From JASJBU01 sp965372385 (lineage in GTDB: Bacteria > Pseudomonadota > Gammaproteobacteria > Chromatiales > Chromatiaceae): DNA of 15,580 nucleotides. Below are positions 1 to 6,763 of the stretch, piece after piece. How positions within the stretch are numbered: position 1 is the first letter of the stretch; every line of letters starts with the position of its first letter. The position numbers and the translations under genes were made by a program. The stretch lies in assembly GCA_965372385.1 (NCBI GenBank), contig CBDVCD010000056.1, positions 1-15,580 of the forward strand, given 5' to 3'. Below the pieces are notes generated by a model. The model had not been told where the DNA came from. It made no database searches and saw only the letters and a program-made list of their open reading frames with translations.

Positions 1-96
1 GGTCCTCCGCAAGGCCTACAATAATATATTTGTGCGCACCGTACTCCACCAGTGCGACCGCCAGACGCTCCTGTGCGACGGCTTTCCACAGACCTT
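1..96 (-). pseudogene. Internally deleted partial copy of the downstream serine-hydrolase gene
   Basis: Bases 1-48 are identical to 3253-3300, and bases 49-96 are identical to 3865-3912, both inside the intact serine-hydrolase gene at 3176-4084. The join falls in an 11-bp word, tccaccagtgc, which occurs at 3297-3307 and again at 3861-3871 in the intact gene. One word and the 564 bp associated with it are therefore missing here. The deletion is in frame (188 codons). It removes the residues between about 71 and 259, including all three active-site motifs. Homology stops abruptly at base 96. The left end is cut by the window edge, so the full length of the copy is unknown. It is either a recent duplication with a microhomology deletion or an assembly chimera. 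The identity is seen directly; the cause is inferred. Confidence 0.85.
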
Positions 97-143
97 GAAT
101 AAATCACCTATATTGGCCTAAGCAGGCTAAATGACAGAGATGT

Positions 144-148
144 TTAAA
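144..148. repeat. Left target-site duplication (TTAAA) of the MITE-like element
   Basis: The word ttaaa directly abuts the left 17-bp terminal repeat and is repeated exactly at 385-389 beside the right one. A five-base duplication with no mismatch supports a true transposition event. Confidence 0.8.
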
Positions 149-384
149 CCTAGAAAGAGCAGTTGGACAGGTTCAGAGGGCGTCGTATTGTGCCGAATTG
201 CGTAGTAAAAATTTGAAGTAATGGCAGGTCCTTACAGAGAATTTTTACATAGCAAGGTGGTGCAATACGGCGTTCTCTGGGCCTGTAGCGTGTTTCACCC
301 AATGGGTGAGTGGTAATTGCAATGGATTCCCCGTGAGCACAGCAAGTTAAGTTCACTTCGTAGCGGTCAACTGCTCTTTCTAGG
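149..384. mobile_element. MITE-like non-autonomous element with IS1380/ISEcp1-like ends
   Basis: A 236-bp element is bounded by perfect 17-bp inverted repeats, cctagaaagagcagttg at 149-165 and its reverse complement at 368-384. It is flanked on both sides by the direct repeat ttaaa (144-148 and 385-389), a 5-bp target duplication. Inside lies a second long imperfect palindrome, with arms 167-194 and 259-286 and nested complementary stretches around 197-215 and 239-256. The left two thirds could therefore fold into an extended hairpin. No open reading frame of transposase size is present. The ends begin with CCTAGA as in ISEcp1 of the IS1380 family, which also makes 5-bp duplications. Mobilisation in trans by such a transposase is an inference. 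The element inserted so that the last base of the right duplication is the A of the start codon of the antitoxin fragment at 389. Confidence 0.85.
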
Positions 385-389
385 TTAAA
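385..389. repeat. Right target-site duplication (TTAAA) of the MITE-like element
   Basis: This is the second copy of ttaaa, immediately after the right terminal repeat. Its final A is the first base of the ATG at 389, so the element separates the antitoxin start codon from its native upstream region. Confidence 0.8.
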
Positions 390-517
390 TGCAAAATATC
401 AGCGCACATGAAGCAAAAGCGAGTTTCGGTAAGCTACTTGATACCGCCACGGCGCGGCGCGAAATGGTAACCATCATCGGCCCATGCTCCCGATCACGGT
501 GGCCGGCACCCTGTTGA
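389..517 (+). pseudogene. Truncated Phd/YefM-family antitoxin
   Basis: The reading frame starts MQNISAHEAKASFGKLLD and continues for 42 residues to a TGA at 515. The first ~30 residues match the N-terminal pattern of the Phd/YefM DNA-binding antitoxins (a short strand, then an A-K-x-x-F-G-x-L-L-D helix). Intact family members are about 80-90 residues long. After residue ~31 (near base 481) the similarity stops, and the remaining residues look like another gene read out of frame. No toxin gene (RelE, Doc or PIN type) follows. The start codon touches the MITE target duplication, so the native promoter and ribosome site are displaced. The last bases of the element (tagg, four bases before the ATG) could act only as a very weak ribosome site. 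The family call rests on the N-terminal pattern. Confidence 0.7.
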
Positions 518-691
518 TTGTGCCGACGCCGTATGCCATCCTGTTTCGGGTGAAGACCCGTGCTGGATAAAGTGTGTGGGTTAGCAAAACAAGGGGGCAA
601 GATGGCGGTGCAGTCTGTTGCCGAACGGGTTCGATCTTTCGACAAGCTGGACGTGCGGCCGGTTGATTCGCCTACACCCAAAGTCCAATGA
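484..691 (+). pseudogene. Frameshifted tail of an unrecognised membrane protein, overlapping the channel gene
   Basis: Two short frames follow each other. The first (ATG 484, TAA 568-570) gives a hydrophobic 28-residue stretch (MLPITVAGTLLIVPTPYAIL, then a basic end). The second is open from about 554 and includes LAKQGGKMAVQSVAERVRSF before TGA at 689-691. Its stop overlaps the ATG of the channel gene at 688 in an ATGA arrangement, as coupled operon neighbours do. The simplest reading is the 3' end of a former upstream operon gene, damaged by a one-base frameshift near 560-570 and cut at ~481 where the antitoxin fragment joins. The second frame could be expressed from a GTG at 560 or an ATG at 602, but no good ribosome site is visible. 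The family is not recognised. Confidence 0.35.
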
Positions 692-1371
692 TTGCACCGG
701 TAAAACATAATTTTTTCTATATGCTGGCGGGGCTGCTGGGATTATTCATCAGTGTGCCCTTAGTAGACACCTTCCAGGGTGAGAGCGCCCGAGTGTTTAT
801 GTGTACAGCGCTGGCGGTGACGCTGGCTATCAGTGTCTGGAGCCTTTCAGGGTCCCGGGCTGCATTTGTGGCAGGTGTCTTGTGTGTCATCCTGACGATT
901 GTGCTGGCGATCGTTGCCATCCGTTCGAAGCATCCGCTGCCAGGATACCTGATTCTTATTTTGCAACTGATGTTCTGGTTGATCAGCGCCTGGATCACCG
1001 CGCGGGCCTTGGTTGCACCCGGTAAGGTGTATCTCAATCGCATTGCCTGCTCGGTATGTACCTATCTCATGGCAGGGTTTATCTGGACCTACCTGTACAT
1101 TTTCCAGCACCTGATGGAGCCTGGCTCGTTCAACGGTATGACCGCCGAGGCTCTGGACGAAAAACTGCCCGAGCTTGCTTACTTCAGCTTCGTGACGCTG
1201 ACCACGCTGGGCTACGGTGAAATTACACCAGCGACACCCTTTGCCCGGACCCTGGTCAACCTGGAGGCAATCTTCGGCCAGTTCTATATCGCCATTCTGG
1301 TCGCGGCGCTGGTTGGCATACACATAGCAAGCCGAATTGACCCAAAAAGCAGTACCGGTAGCGACGACTGA
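688..1371 (+). CDS. Two-pore-domain-type (Ion_trans_2) potassium channel-like protein
   Basis: This 227-residue inner-membrane protein has about six hydrophobic segments (roughly residues 9-28, 36-53, 58-78, 86-109, 119-141 and 185-213). Between the last two lies a pore loop ending in T-T-L-G-Y-G-E (172-178), the classic K+ selectivity filter of the Ion_trans_2 family. No cytoplasmic RCK/TrkA_N or cyclic-nucleotide-binding domain follows; the protein ends 14 residues after the last helix, so any gating must sit in the membrane part. The likely role is passive K+ or other cation conductance. The ATG overlaps the stop of the damaged upstream frame (ATGA), which suggests this was once the second gene of an operon. 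The patatin-like gene starts 109 bases downstream on the same strand. The fold is fairly sure; the selectivity is inferred from the filter. Confidence 0.85.
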   Translation: MIAPVKHNFFYMLAGLLGLFISVPLVDTFQGESARVFMCTALAVTLAISVWSLSGSRAAFVAGVLCVILTIVLAIVAIRSKHPLPGYLILILQLMFWLISAWITARALVAPGKVYLNRIACSVCTYLMAGFIWTYLYIFQHLMEPGSFNGMTAEALDEKLPELAYFSFVTLTTLGYGEITPATPFARTLVNLEAIFGQFYIAILVAALVGIHIASRIDPKSSTGSDD

Positions 1372-1480
1372 TGCGTTTGATTTCCAGGCAACCAACGTGC
1401 AATAGCGATCACTTGCGATATGGAAAAGCAACTGAGAAACTGTACGCGTCTGTCTCTTCAGGTCCTGCAAAAGGTGATTT

Positions 1481-2842
1481 ATGTTGAGAATGTTGGCCGT
1501 TGGACTTGGGTTGCTGTTGCTTTCAGGTTGCGCGGCCTACGGGATAATCGATAACGCTCCGCTGACCGAATCCACTGCTGCGGAATCTACCCGGTCCTAC
1601 TCGATTATGAAATTCGGCCGGGAGGGTCGAGGTAGCCGGGATATCGAGATGACGCTCGCCTTCTCGGGTGGCGGAACACGGGCCGCAGCACTGTCCTACG
1701 GGGTTCTGGAAGAGCTGCGCGATACCACTGTGGTCATCGACGGGCAACCACGCAGGCTGCTCGACGAGGTCGACATTATCAGTTCTGTCTCTGGCGGGAG
1801 CTTCACCTCTGCCTACTACGGTCTGCACGGGGATGGCATCTTCAATGACTACAAAGACGTATTCCTGATCCGTGATATCCAGAGTAAGCTGATACAAGGC
1901 TTGCTGAACCCATTGTGGTGGTTTAATAACGCCGGGCGCACCGAGATGGCCGTAAGACTCTACGATAAGGTGGTGTTCCACGGGGCGACCTTTGCCGACA
2001 TGCAACGCGCGGGCGGCCCGCTGATTCTCATCAATGCATCGGATCTGGGCTATGGGGTGCGATTCTCCTTCGTTCAGGAGTACTTCGACCTGCTTTGCTC
2101 TGACATCTCCTCGTTCAAGGTGGCGCGCGCAGTGACCGCCTCGTCCGCGGTACCGCTGGTGTTCAATCCCGTCGTGGTCAAAAACTACCACGACTGCAAG
2201 GCTGCAGGAAAACCCGACTGGTTGACGGCGGCGGCGAAACGCCTGGCCAATGATTACAACATGGCCCCGGTCGTGAGGGGGCTGGAAAGCTACTACGATC
2301 TGGATAATCGCCAGTATGCTCATTTTGTGGATGGGGGCATTACGGACAACCTGGGATTGCGAGCGATTTACGAGGTGGTCGAACTTGCAGGCGGCGCGGG
2401 GACGCTTTACAGAAAATTAGGCATTAAGCCTCCACGCTATGCAGTGCTCATCACGGTCAATGCCTCCACGGATCCGGTGCCGGAGATGGACAAGACAAAC
2501 AAACAACCCTCGGTGGCGGAGACGATCAAGGCAATGAGTAACGTGCAGCTGCACCGCTACAATGATGCGACAATAGCACTGACGAGCAAGGGCCTGGCGA
2601 AATGGGTGGAGTCGGTGTCAACAGCAGACAGCACTGTCACGTCGTATAGTGTGCAGCTCGGGTTTGCTGACATCGACTCCCCCGAGGAGCGGCAGTTCTT
2701 TAACGCTATCCCGACCAGCTTCTCCCTGAGTGAAGAACAGGTCGACCGATTGATCCTGGCTGGCCGCGAGTTGCTGCGGAACAACCCGGACTTTCAACGC
2801 CTGCTGGTCGATCTCGGGTACGTTCAGCCTTCTAGCAGGTAG
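1481..2842 (+). CDS. Patatin-like phospholipase, outer-membrane lipoprotein
   Basis: This is a 453-residue exported lipoprotein. The signal peptide ends in the lipobox L-S-G-C with lipidated C17 followed by Ala, which favours outer-membrane sorting. The patatin catalytic core is visible. The oxyanion-hole loop is S-G-G-G-T-R-A (62-68). The nucleophile elbow is S-V-S-G-G with Ser104; the first position of the usual GxSxG is Ser. The catalytic Asp is in D-G-G (284-286), followed by a conserved TDNLGL stretch. The family hydrolyses acyl esters of phospholipids or other lipids with a Ser-Asp dyad. A good ribosome site (aaggtga) lies seven bases upstream of the ATG. A 56-codon ORF follows after seven bases and may be co-transcribed. 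The real substrate and physiological role are unknown. Confidence 0.9.
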   Translation: MLRMLAVGLGLLLLSGCAAYGIIDNAPLTESTAAESTRSYSIMKFGREGRGSRDIEMTLAFSGGGTRAAALSYGVLEELRDTTVVIDGQPRRLLDEVDIISSVSGGSFTSAYYGLHGDGIFNDYKDVFLIRDIQSKLIQGLLNPLWWFNNAGRTEMAVRLYDKVVFHGATFADMQRAGGPLILINASDLGYGVRFSFVQEYFDLLCSDISSFKVARAVTASSAVPLVFNPVVVKNYHDCKAAGKPDWLTAAAKRLANDYNMAPVVRGLESYYDLDNRQYAHFVDGGITDNLGLRAIYEVVELAGGAGTLYRKLGIKPPRYAVLITVNASTDPVPEMDKTNKQPSVAETIKAMSNVQLHRYNDATIALTSKGLAKWVESVSTADSTVTSYSVQLGFADIDSPEERQFFNAIPTSFSLSEEQVDRLILAGRELLRNNPDFQRLLVDLGYVQPSSR

Positions 2843-2849
2843 GGATAGC

Positions 2850-3020
2850 ATGGAAAACACCTTGATGGCGTCGCTGGCAGCGTCTGCCGCGCACGTTTAT
2901 CCGATCGATGGTTATGCCGAGCACCGGGAAGACTATCGTCACTCGGCGGTGGAGCATCAGACCATGGGCACGCGCATTCATCGTCTGATCGAGAAAGCCA
3001 ATCCGAAAGCGGAGCCCTAG
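2850..3020 (+). CDS. Small hypothetical protein, 56 residues
   Basis: This frame begins seven bases after the stop of the patatin-like gene, with aggga five bases before the ATG, and runs to TAG at 3018-3020. The protein starts MENTLMASLAASAAHVYPID and ends with a charged segment, RIHRLIEKANPKAEP. It has no signal peptide or membrane helix and no motif I recognise. Spacing and ribosome site favour a real gene in the patatin operon. The short length leaves open that it is the remnant of a longer gene or a chance frame. Confidence 0.45.
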   Translation: MENTLMASLAASAAHVYPIDGYAEHREDYRHSAVEHQTMGTRIHRLIEKANPKAEP

Positions 3021-3067
3021 AAACCCTTGAGCACTCAAGATCTTTACAAATGAGTCAAATTTCTTTT

Positions 3068-3141
3068 CCGCCACGGATAAACGCGGATTTTCACGGAAAA
3101 TACAAAAACAATCCGCGTGTTATCCGCGTTAGTCCGCGGCT
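3068..3141. repeat. Intergenic palindromic repeat of the ACGGATAAACGCGGAT type
   Basis: The left arm at 3072-3089 (acggataaacgcggatt) pairs with 3110-3127 around a short A-rich spacer, and a further related copy (ttagtccgcggct) extends to 3141. Tandem and inverted copies of an ~14-bp unit of this kind are a frequent dispersed intergenic sequence in proteobacteria. It sits between two convergent genes, where it could act as a bidirectional transcription stop, although no clean U-tract terminator is present. Confidence 0.6.
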
Positions 3142-3175
3142 AAAAAACAACGGGTCTGAGGCTTGGACTCGCTAG

Positions 3176-4084
3176 TTACTCCTTCGCCGGCGCCTTCACC
3201 ACCAGGTCATGCAAGGGTGCAGCAAGTTCCTCCAGCCACCTCCCCCCCTGCAGGTCCTCCGCAAGGCCTACAATAATATATTTGTGCGCACCGTACTCCA
3301 CCAGTGCACAGTCGGCATGAAACTGTTTCCAGCTGCCCGACTTGCGATAGAGCTTAACGCCCGGCCGGGCCTCGATACCTTTGACGAACTTGTGACTGAT
3401 CGCCGGGTCAGAAAGGATCTGCTTCATTTTGACAGTCAGTTCGGGCCCGACCAGGCGGTTGGTCTCCAGCAGGTAAAAAAAGCGCGCCGCCTGAATGACG
3501 CTAGCGCCATGCGAGATCTTGTGCAGGGGATCACGCTGGTAGGCGCCTTTTGTTGCATAGGCCTTGCCTACCCAGAGGCCGCCGCCGTAGCGCTTGTCGT
3601 AGAGCCTGAATTCCGGTGATTGCAATGTGCGCAGTAGTTCTTCACGGCCAACGATGTTCAGCACCCGGGTCGCGGCCGCGTTACTTGAATACCGAATCAT
3701 CTTTGTCATGTCCGCTTCGAGCTTTTCATCCAGCTTGAGTTTGCCCTGCTCGATCTGCACAAAGGCGGTGAGCAGGATGGCGATTTTCGGCAGGCTGGCA
3801 GCATACTCCATCACATCGCCGTTAACCGCCGCCATGCGCGGTTTTCTCACATCGGTAATATCCACCAGTGCGACCGCCAGACGCTCCTGTGCGACGGCTT
3901 TCCACAGACCTTTTTCCCTGATCAGTTGTTCCAGCTGTTGTTGCAGGGCCGGGTCTATGCTTTCCCGCAGTTTTGGATACTCGTCCGCTGAACGGCCTGC
4001 TACGGGCAGCATCAGCAGGGTGATCAGGGCAAGGACGACAAGGTACAGGCTGGATGTTTTTCTCTTGAGCGAAGTTGTATTCAC
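3176..4084 (-). CDS. Beta-lactamase-fold serine hydrolase, exported
   Basis: This 302-residue protein has an N-terminal signal peptide (cleavage likely after A33) and the hallmarks of the class A beta-lactamase / penicillin-binding fold. The SxxK motif is S97-L-P-K100, the SxN-type motif is S133-S-N135, and the KTG-type motif is K248-S-G250. I do not see the E-x-x-L-N omega-loop motif that holds Glu166 in true class A beta-lactamases. A peptidase, esterase or penicillin-binding role is therefore at least as likely as antibiotic hydrolysis. It acts in the periplasm. The gene is convergent with the patatin operon and divergent from the acid phosphatase gene, which starts about 80 bases away. 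An exact internally deleted piece of it lies at bases 1-96. Confidence 0.85.
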   Translation of the reverse strand: MNTTSLKRKTSSLYLVVLALITLLMLPVAGRSADEYPKLRESIDPALQQQLEQLIREKGLWKAVAQERLAVALVDITDVRKPRMAAVNGDVMEYAASLPKIAILLTAFVQIEQGKLKLDEKLEADMTKMIRYSSNAAATRVLNIVGREELLRTLQSPEFRLYDKRYGGGLWVGKAYATKGAYQRDPLHKISHGASVIQAARFFYLLETNRLVGPELTVKMKQILSDPAISHKFVKGIEARPGVKLYRKSGSWKQFHADCALVEYGAHKYIIVGLAEDLQGGRWLEELAAPLHDLVVKAPAKE

Positions 4085-4164
4085 GGTTATTTCTGGGATC
4101 GCGAGAATGCCGATAATAGTTGCAAATATAGCAATAAACGGTACCTTGTAAATACCCTCACCAG

Positions 4165-5160
4165 ATGACGAGTTGTGCCGAAAATATGAACCGACTATGC
4201 ATTGCCTTGACTCTGGTGCTTCTTTGCACCGGGTGTGACGGCGGTTATGCGGACAGGGTCAATCTGAACAGTATAACCTGGATGCAAACCAGCGCGGAGT
4301 GCCGGGCGCTGTCGTTCAGCGCCTACAACATGGCCAGGCAAAACCTCGACAATGCACTTGAAGACAGAACCTGGACGGCACTCCCATCACAGGTCCCGGC
4401 CGACGGCGATGAAGCCAGTGCACTGGCTGAGCTGCCTCCGGCCGTGATTCTCGATATCGATGAAACTGTACTGAGTACCTTGCCTTACCAGGCGTGGCTG
4501 GTGAAAAACGACAAGCCCTTCACTCTGATAAGCTGGCATGCCTGGGTCAGTGAAGCCAGTGCTGAAGCAATTCCTGGAGCCCTGGAGTTCGTGCACTATG
4601 CGATGAAAAAAGGTGTCACGGTGTTTTATCTATCCAACCGTGCCTACCGGGGAGTGCTCGATACCAATGTAAACGGACGGATCGATCCAGGAGAGGAACA
4701 GGTGGATTTAAAACCGTTCGTCATGTCCAATCTGATCCGGCTGGGCTTCCTTCCACAGAAAAGTACCTCCAATAATGATTCGGTGCTGCTGCGCGGTGAA
4801 ACGGGTAGAGATAGACAGTTAAAACAGGGCTGGGCTTCATCGGATAAAACCGTTCGGCGTGAATCCCTCTCATCCGACTACCGGATCTTACTTTTAATGG
4901 GTGACAACCTGAACGATTTTATTGGCGATCTAAAACGTCAAGCCGGAGAGCGGGAGAAATTCCCTGATACTCAGGGGCGGAGCCGGGATACGCGTAGCAA
5001 CCTGCTTGACCCGTACCGGGCGCGTTGGGGGCGCTCATGGATCATGTTACCCAATCCGATCTACGGATCCTGGGAAAAACGACTCTACAACTCCAGGCAA
5101 CAGCTATCCGATGAAGAAAAAATCAAGATAAAACTGCACAGTCTGGATACGTGGCAATGA
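4165..5160 (+). CDS. HAD-superfamily acid phosphatase / 5'-nucleotidase lipoprotein, e(P4)-like
   Basis: A lipoprotein signal (L-C-T-G-C, C24) leads into a HAD phosphatase of the class B/C, lipoprotein e(P4)-like group. Motif I is D-I-D-E-T (97-101; nucleophile D97, acid/base D99). Motif II is in Y-L-S-N-R (155-159). Motif IV is M-G-D-N-L-N-D (245-251). Family members remove phosphate from nucleotides and other monoesters in the periplasm. Residue +2 after the lipidated Cys is Asp, the classic signal for retention in the inner membrane. An insertion after motif II, residues 166-177, reads D-x-N-x-N-G-x-I-D-x-x-E, an exact match to the EF-hand loop pattern. An alternative ATG at 4186 (seven codons later, MNRLCIAL) gives a more typical signal peptide and may be the true start; neither has a strong ribosome site. 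The stop overlaps the ATG of the transporter gene. Confidence 0.88.
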   Translation: MTSCAENMNRLCIALTLVLLCTGCDGGYADRVNLNSITWMQTSAECRALSFSAYNMARQNLDNALEDRTWTALPSQVPADGDEASALAELPPAVILDIDETVLSTLPYQAWLVKNDKPFTLISWHAWVSEASAEAIPGALEFVHYAMKKGVTVFYLSNRAYRGVLDTNVNGRIDPGEEQVDLKPFVMSNLIRLGFLPQKSTSNNDSVLLRGETGRDRQLKQGWASSDKTVRRESLSSDYRILLLMGDNLNDFIGDLKRQAGEREKFPDTQGRSRDTRSNLLDPYRARWGRSWIMLPNPIYGSWEKRLYNSRQQLSDEEKIKIKLHSLDTWQ

Positions 5161-6551
5161 GAGAAAATCCCCATTCGAACCCGTCGCAACGCTCAGTGAG
5201 CGAACGCGTTCTCGGGCTTTTCACGGAAGTTCGGCCAGGGGAAGGCGCCACTGCGCTGCTGATGTTCGCCAATGTGTTTCTTATTCTCTGTGCCTATTAC
5301 TTCGTCAAGCCACTGAGAGAGGGCTGGATCGCCATCTCGGATATCAGTGGTTTGTCGAAGATGGAGGTCAAGGCCTACTCGAGTTTTGCCCAGAGTCTTT
5401 TTTTATTGTTTATCGTCGGCTGGTACGGACGCCTCGCCGGTCGCTGGGACAGGGTTACCCTGATCACGCGGGCGACGCTGTTCTGTATTTCCAACATGGT
5501 GATTTTCTGGTTCTTGCAGCCGGGCCTGTTTTTCGAGGCGCTACCGCTTTCCGGCATTGTGTTCTACGTGTGGGTGGGGATGTTCGGCGTTTTTGTGGTC
5601 GCGCAGTTCTGGACCTTCTGTGCCGATCTCTACACGGATGAGCGCGGCAAGCGCATGTTGCCCATGATTGCCATCGGCGCAACCTCGGGAGCAGTTGCCG
5701 GCTCCTGGATCGTCAGCCAGCTGGTGGATACTGGCATCGTTGATACCAAGGCACTGCTGCTGGTGGCGACAGTGCCGCTGTTTGTGTCGATCGTGTTGAC
5801 AAAGATTGTCGACAGCAGAGAGGCCAGGCCTGTAACGTCAACTGTCGATGAAACGCCGCATGAAGAGCGCGGCGGTTTTCTCCTGAGTGGCGCCAGGCTG
5901 GTTCTGCTCAGCCGTTTCCTGCTGGCAGCCGCGGTGGTCACCATGTTGACCAACTGGGTGAACACCAACGGAGAAAACCTGCTGTTCCGGGTTATCCAGG
6001 AGACACTTGCCAACCAGGCTGTTGTGGAAGGGGTGACAGATTCTTCGGCGGTGCGCGAATTCACCCGTGACGGTACCACGGCCTTTTACGGCAATTTCTT
6101 TTTCTGGGTCAACACAGTCGCCTTGTTGCTGCAGGCGTTCGTGGCCTCAAGGCTGTTGAAGTATGGCGGCTTTGCCGCCATAGCGCTGATGCTCCCGGTG
6201 ATTGCGCTGCTGTCATACAGTGCCATGGCCCTGCTCCCGATCCTGGCTATCGTGAAGATGATGAAGATTGCCGAGAACGCCACGGACTACTCGATCAACA
6301 ACACGGCCCGGCACATACTCTGGCTACCGGTCAGTTCAGAGATGAAATTCCGCGGCAAGCCTGCGATAGACACGCTCTATGTACGCCTGGGGGATGGCCT
6401 GGCCGCGGTTACCGTGCTCGTTGGCGTCCATCTCCTTGCAATGAGCACCCAGACGTTTTTCGTTTTCAACGTATCGCTGGTTATATGCTGGCTGGCTTTT
6501 ACGTTCTTTATGATTCGCGAGCACCAGAAGGCTTCACGGGCCACCCAGTAA
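5157..6551 (+). CDS. TLC-family (ATP/ADP translocase-like) transporter
   Basis: This 464-residue, highly hydrophobic polytopic inner-membrane protein has about 11-12 segments. It shows features of the TLC family of nucleotide exchangers and their free-living relatives. There is an early Y-Y-F-V-K-P-L-R-E stretch (around residues 47-55). A conserved block A-E-N-A-T-D-Y-S-I-N-N-T-A-R, then P-V-S-S-E-M-K-F-R-G-K-P-A-I-D, occurs around residues 372-405. Classical members swap ATP for ADP in intracellular bacteria and plastids; the substrate of free-living versions is mostly unknown. A GTG at 5151 gives two more residues, but the ATG at 5157 is preferred because it forms an ATGA overlap with the phosphatase stop (5158-5160), typical of translational coupling. 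The pairing suggests dephosphorylation outside the membrane and transport of a nucleotide or related compound, as inference. Confidence 0.8.
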   Translation: MRENPHSNPSQRSVSERVLGLFTEVRPGEGATALLMFANVFLILCAYYFVKPLREGWIAISDISGLSKMEVKAYSSFAQSLFLLFIVGWYGRLAGRWDRVTLITRATLFCISNMVIFWFLQPGLFFEALPLSGIVFYVWVGMFGVFVVAQFWTFCADLYTDERGKRMLPMIAIGATSGAVAGSWIVSQLVDTGIVDTKALLLVATVPLFVSIVLTKIVDSREARPVTSTVDETPHEERGGFLLSGARLVLLSRFLLAAAVVTMLTNWVNTNGENLLFRVIQETLANQAVVEGVTDSSAVREFTRDGTTAFYGNFFFWVNTVALLLQAFVASRLLKYGGFAAIALMLPVIALLSYSAMALLPILAIVKMMKIAENATDYSINNTARHILWLPVSSEMKFRGKPAIDTLYVRLGDGLAAVTVLVGVHLLAMSTQTFFVFNVSLVICWLAFTFFMIREHQKASRATQ

Positions 6552-6572
6552 TTCTAAATAGTGAAAAAGACT

Positions 6573-6639
6573 CACCACGAAGAGCACGAAGTCTTATGGT
6601 ACTAACGGTTTCTTCGTGGTCTTCGTGGTCTTCGTGGTG
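6573..6639. repeat. Intergenic hairpin repeat of the CTTCGTGGT type
   Basis: The left arm 6573-6591 (caccacgaagagcacgaag) pairs with 6621-6639 with one mismatch. The right side also contains three perfect tandem copies of the 9-mer cttcgtggt (6612-6638). It lies 20 bases after the transporter stop. In the reverse strand it encodes the HEDHEDHEE string that often produces spurious ORFs in databases, so it belongs to a dispersed intergenic family. It may stop or stabilise the upstream transcript. Confidence 0.7.
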
Positions 6640-6763
6640 AAAATATGGATTAGGTGTCGGGACTGTATTGCCACATTTACAATTGCTGCGGGCCACCGGA
6701 CCCTATTGACCTTACGCAACCACTCGACCTATCTTCGTATTCACTATGTCGCTATTCAGGCAC

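Noticed and set aside
847..1470. 207-codon minus-strand frame
   Set aside because: It lies opposite the potassium channel gene, whose selectivity filter and membrane helices are unmistakable; the reverse frame is a shadow.
1523..2323. 266-codon minus-strand frame, the longest antisense frame
   Set aside because: It is antisense to the patatin gene, which carries all catalytic motifs; no ribosome site or protein features are seen on the reverse strand.
3026..3039. Perfect palindrome cttgagcactcaag after the 56-residue ORF, as a terminator
   Set aside because: The loop would be only two to four bases and no U-tract follows, so terminator function is not supported.
5630..6079. 149-codon minus-strand frame rich in Ser, Thr and Val
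   Set aside because: It is an antisense shadow of the transporter gene.
6508..6696. 62-codon minus-strand frame containing HEDHEDHEE
   Set aside because: It is the translation of the CTTCGTGGT repeat and overlaps the end of the transporter gene; this string is a well-known source of spurious ORFs.
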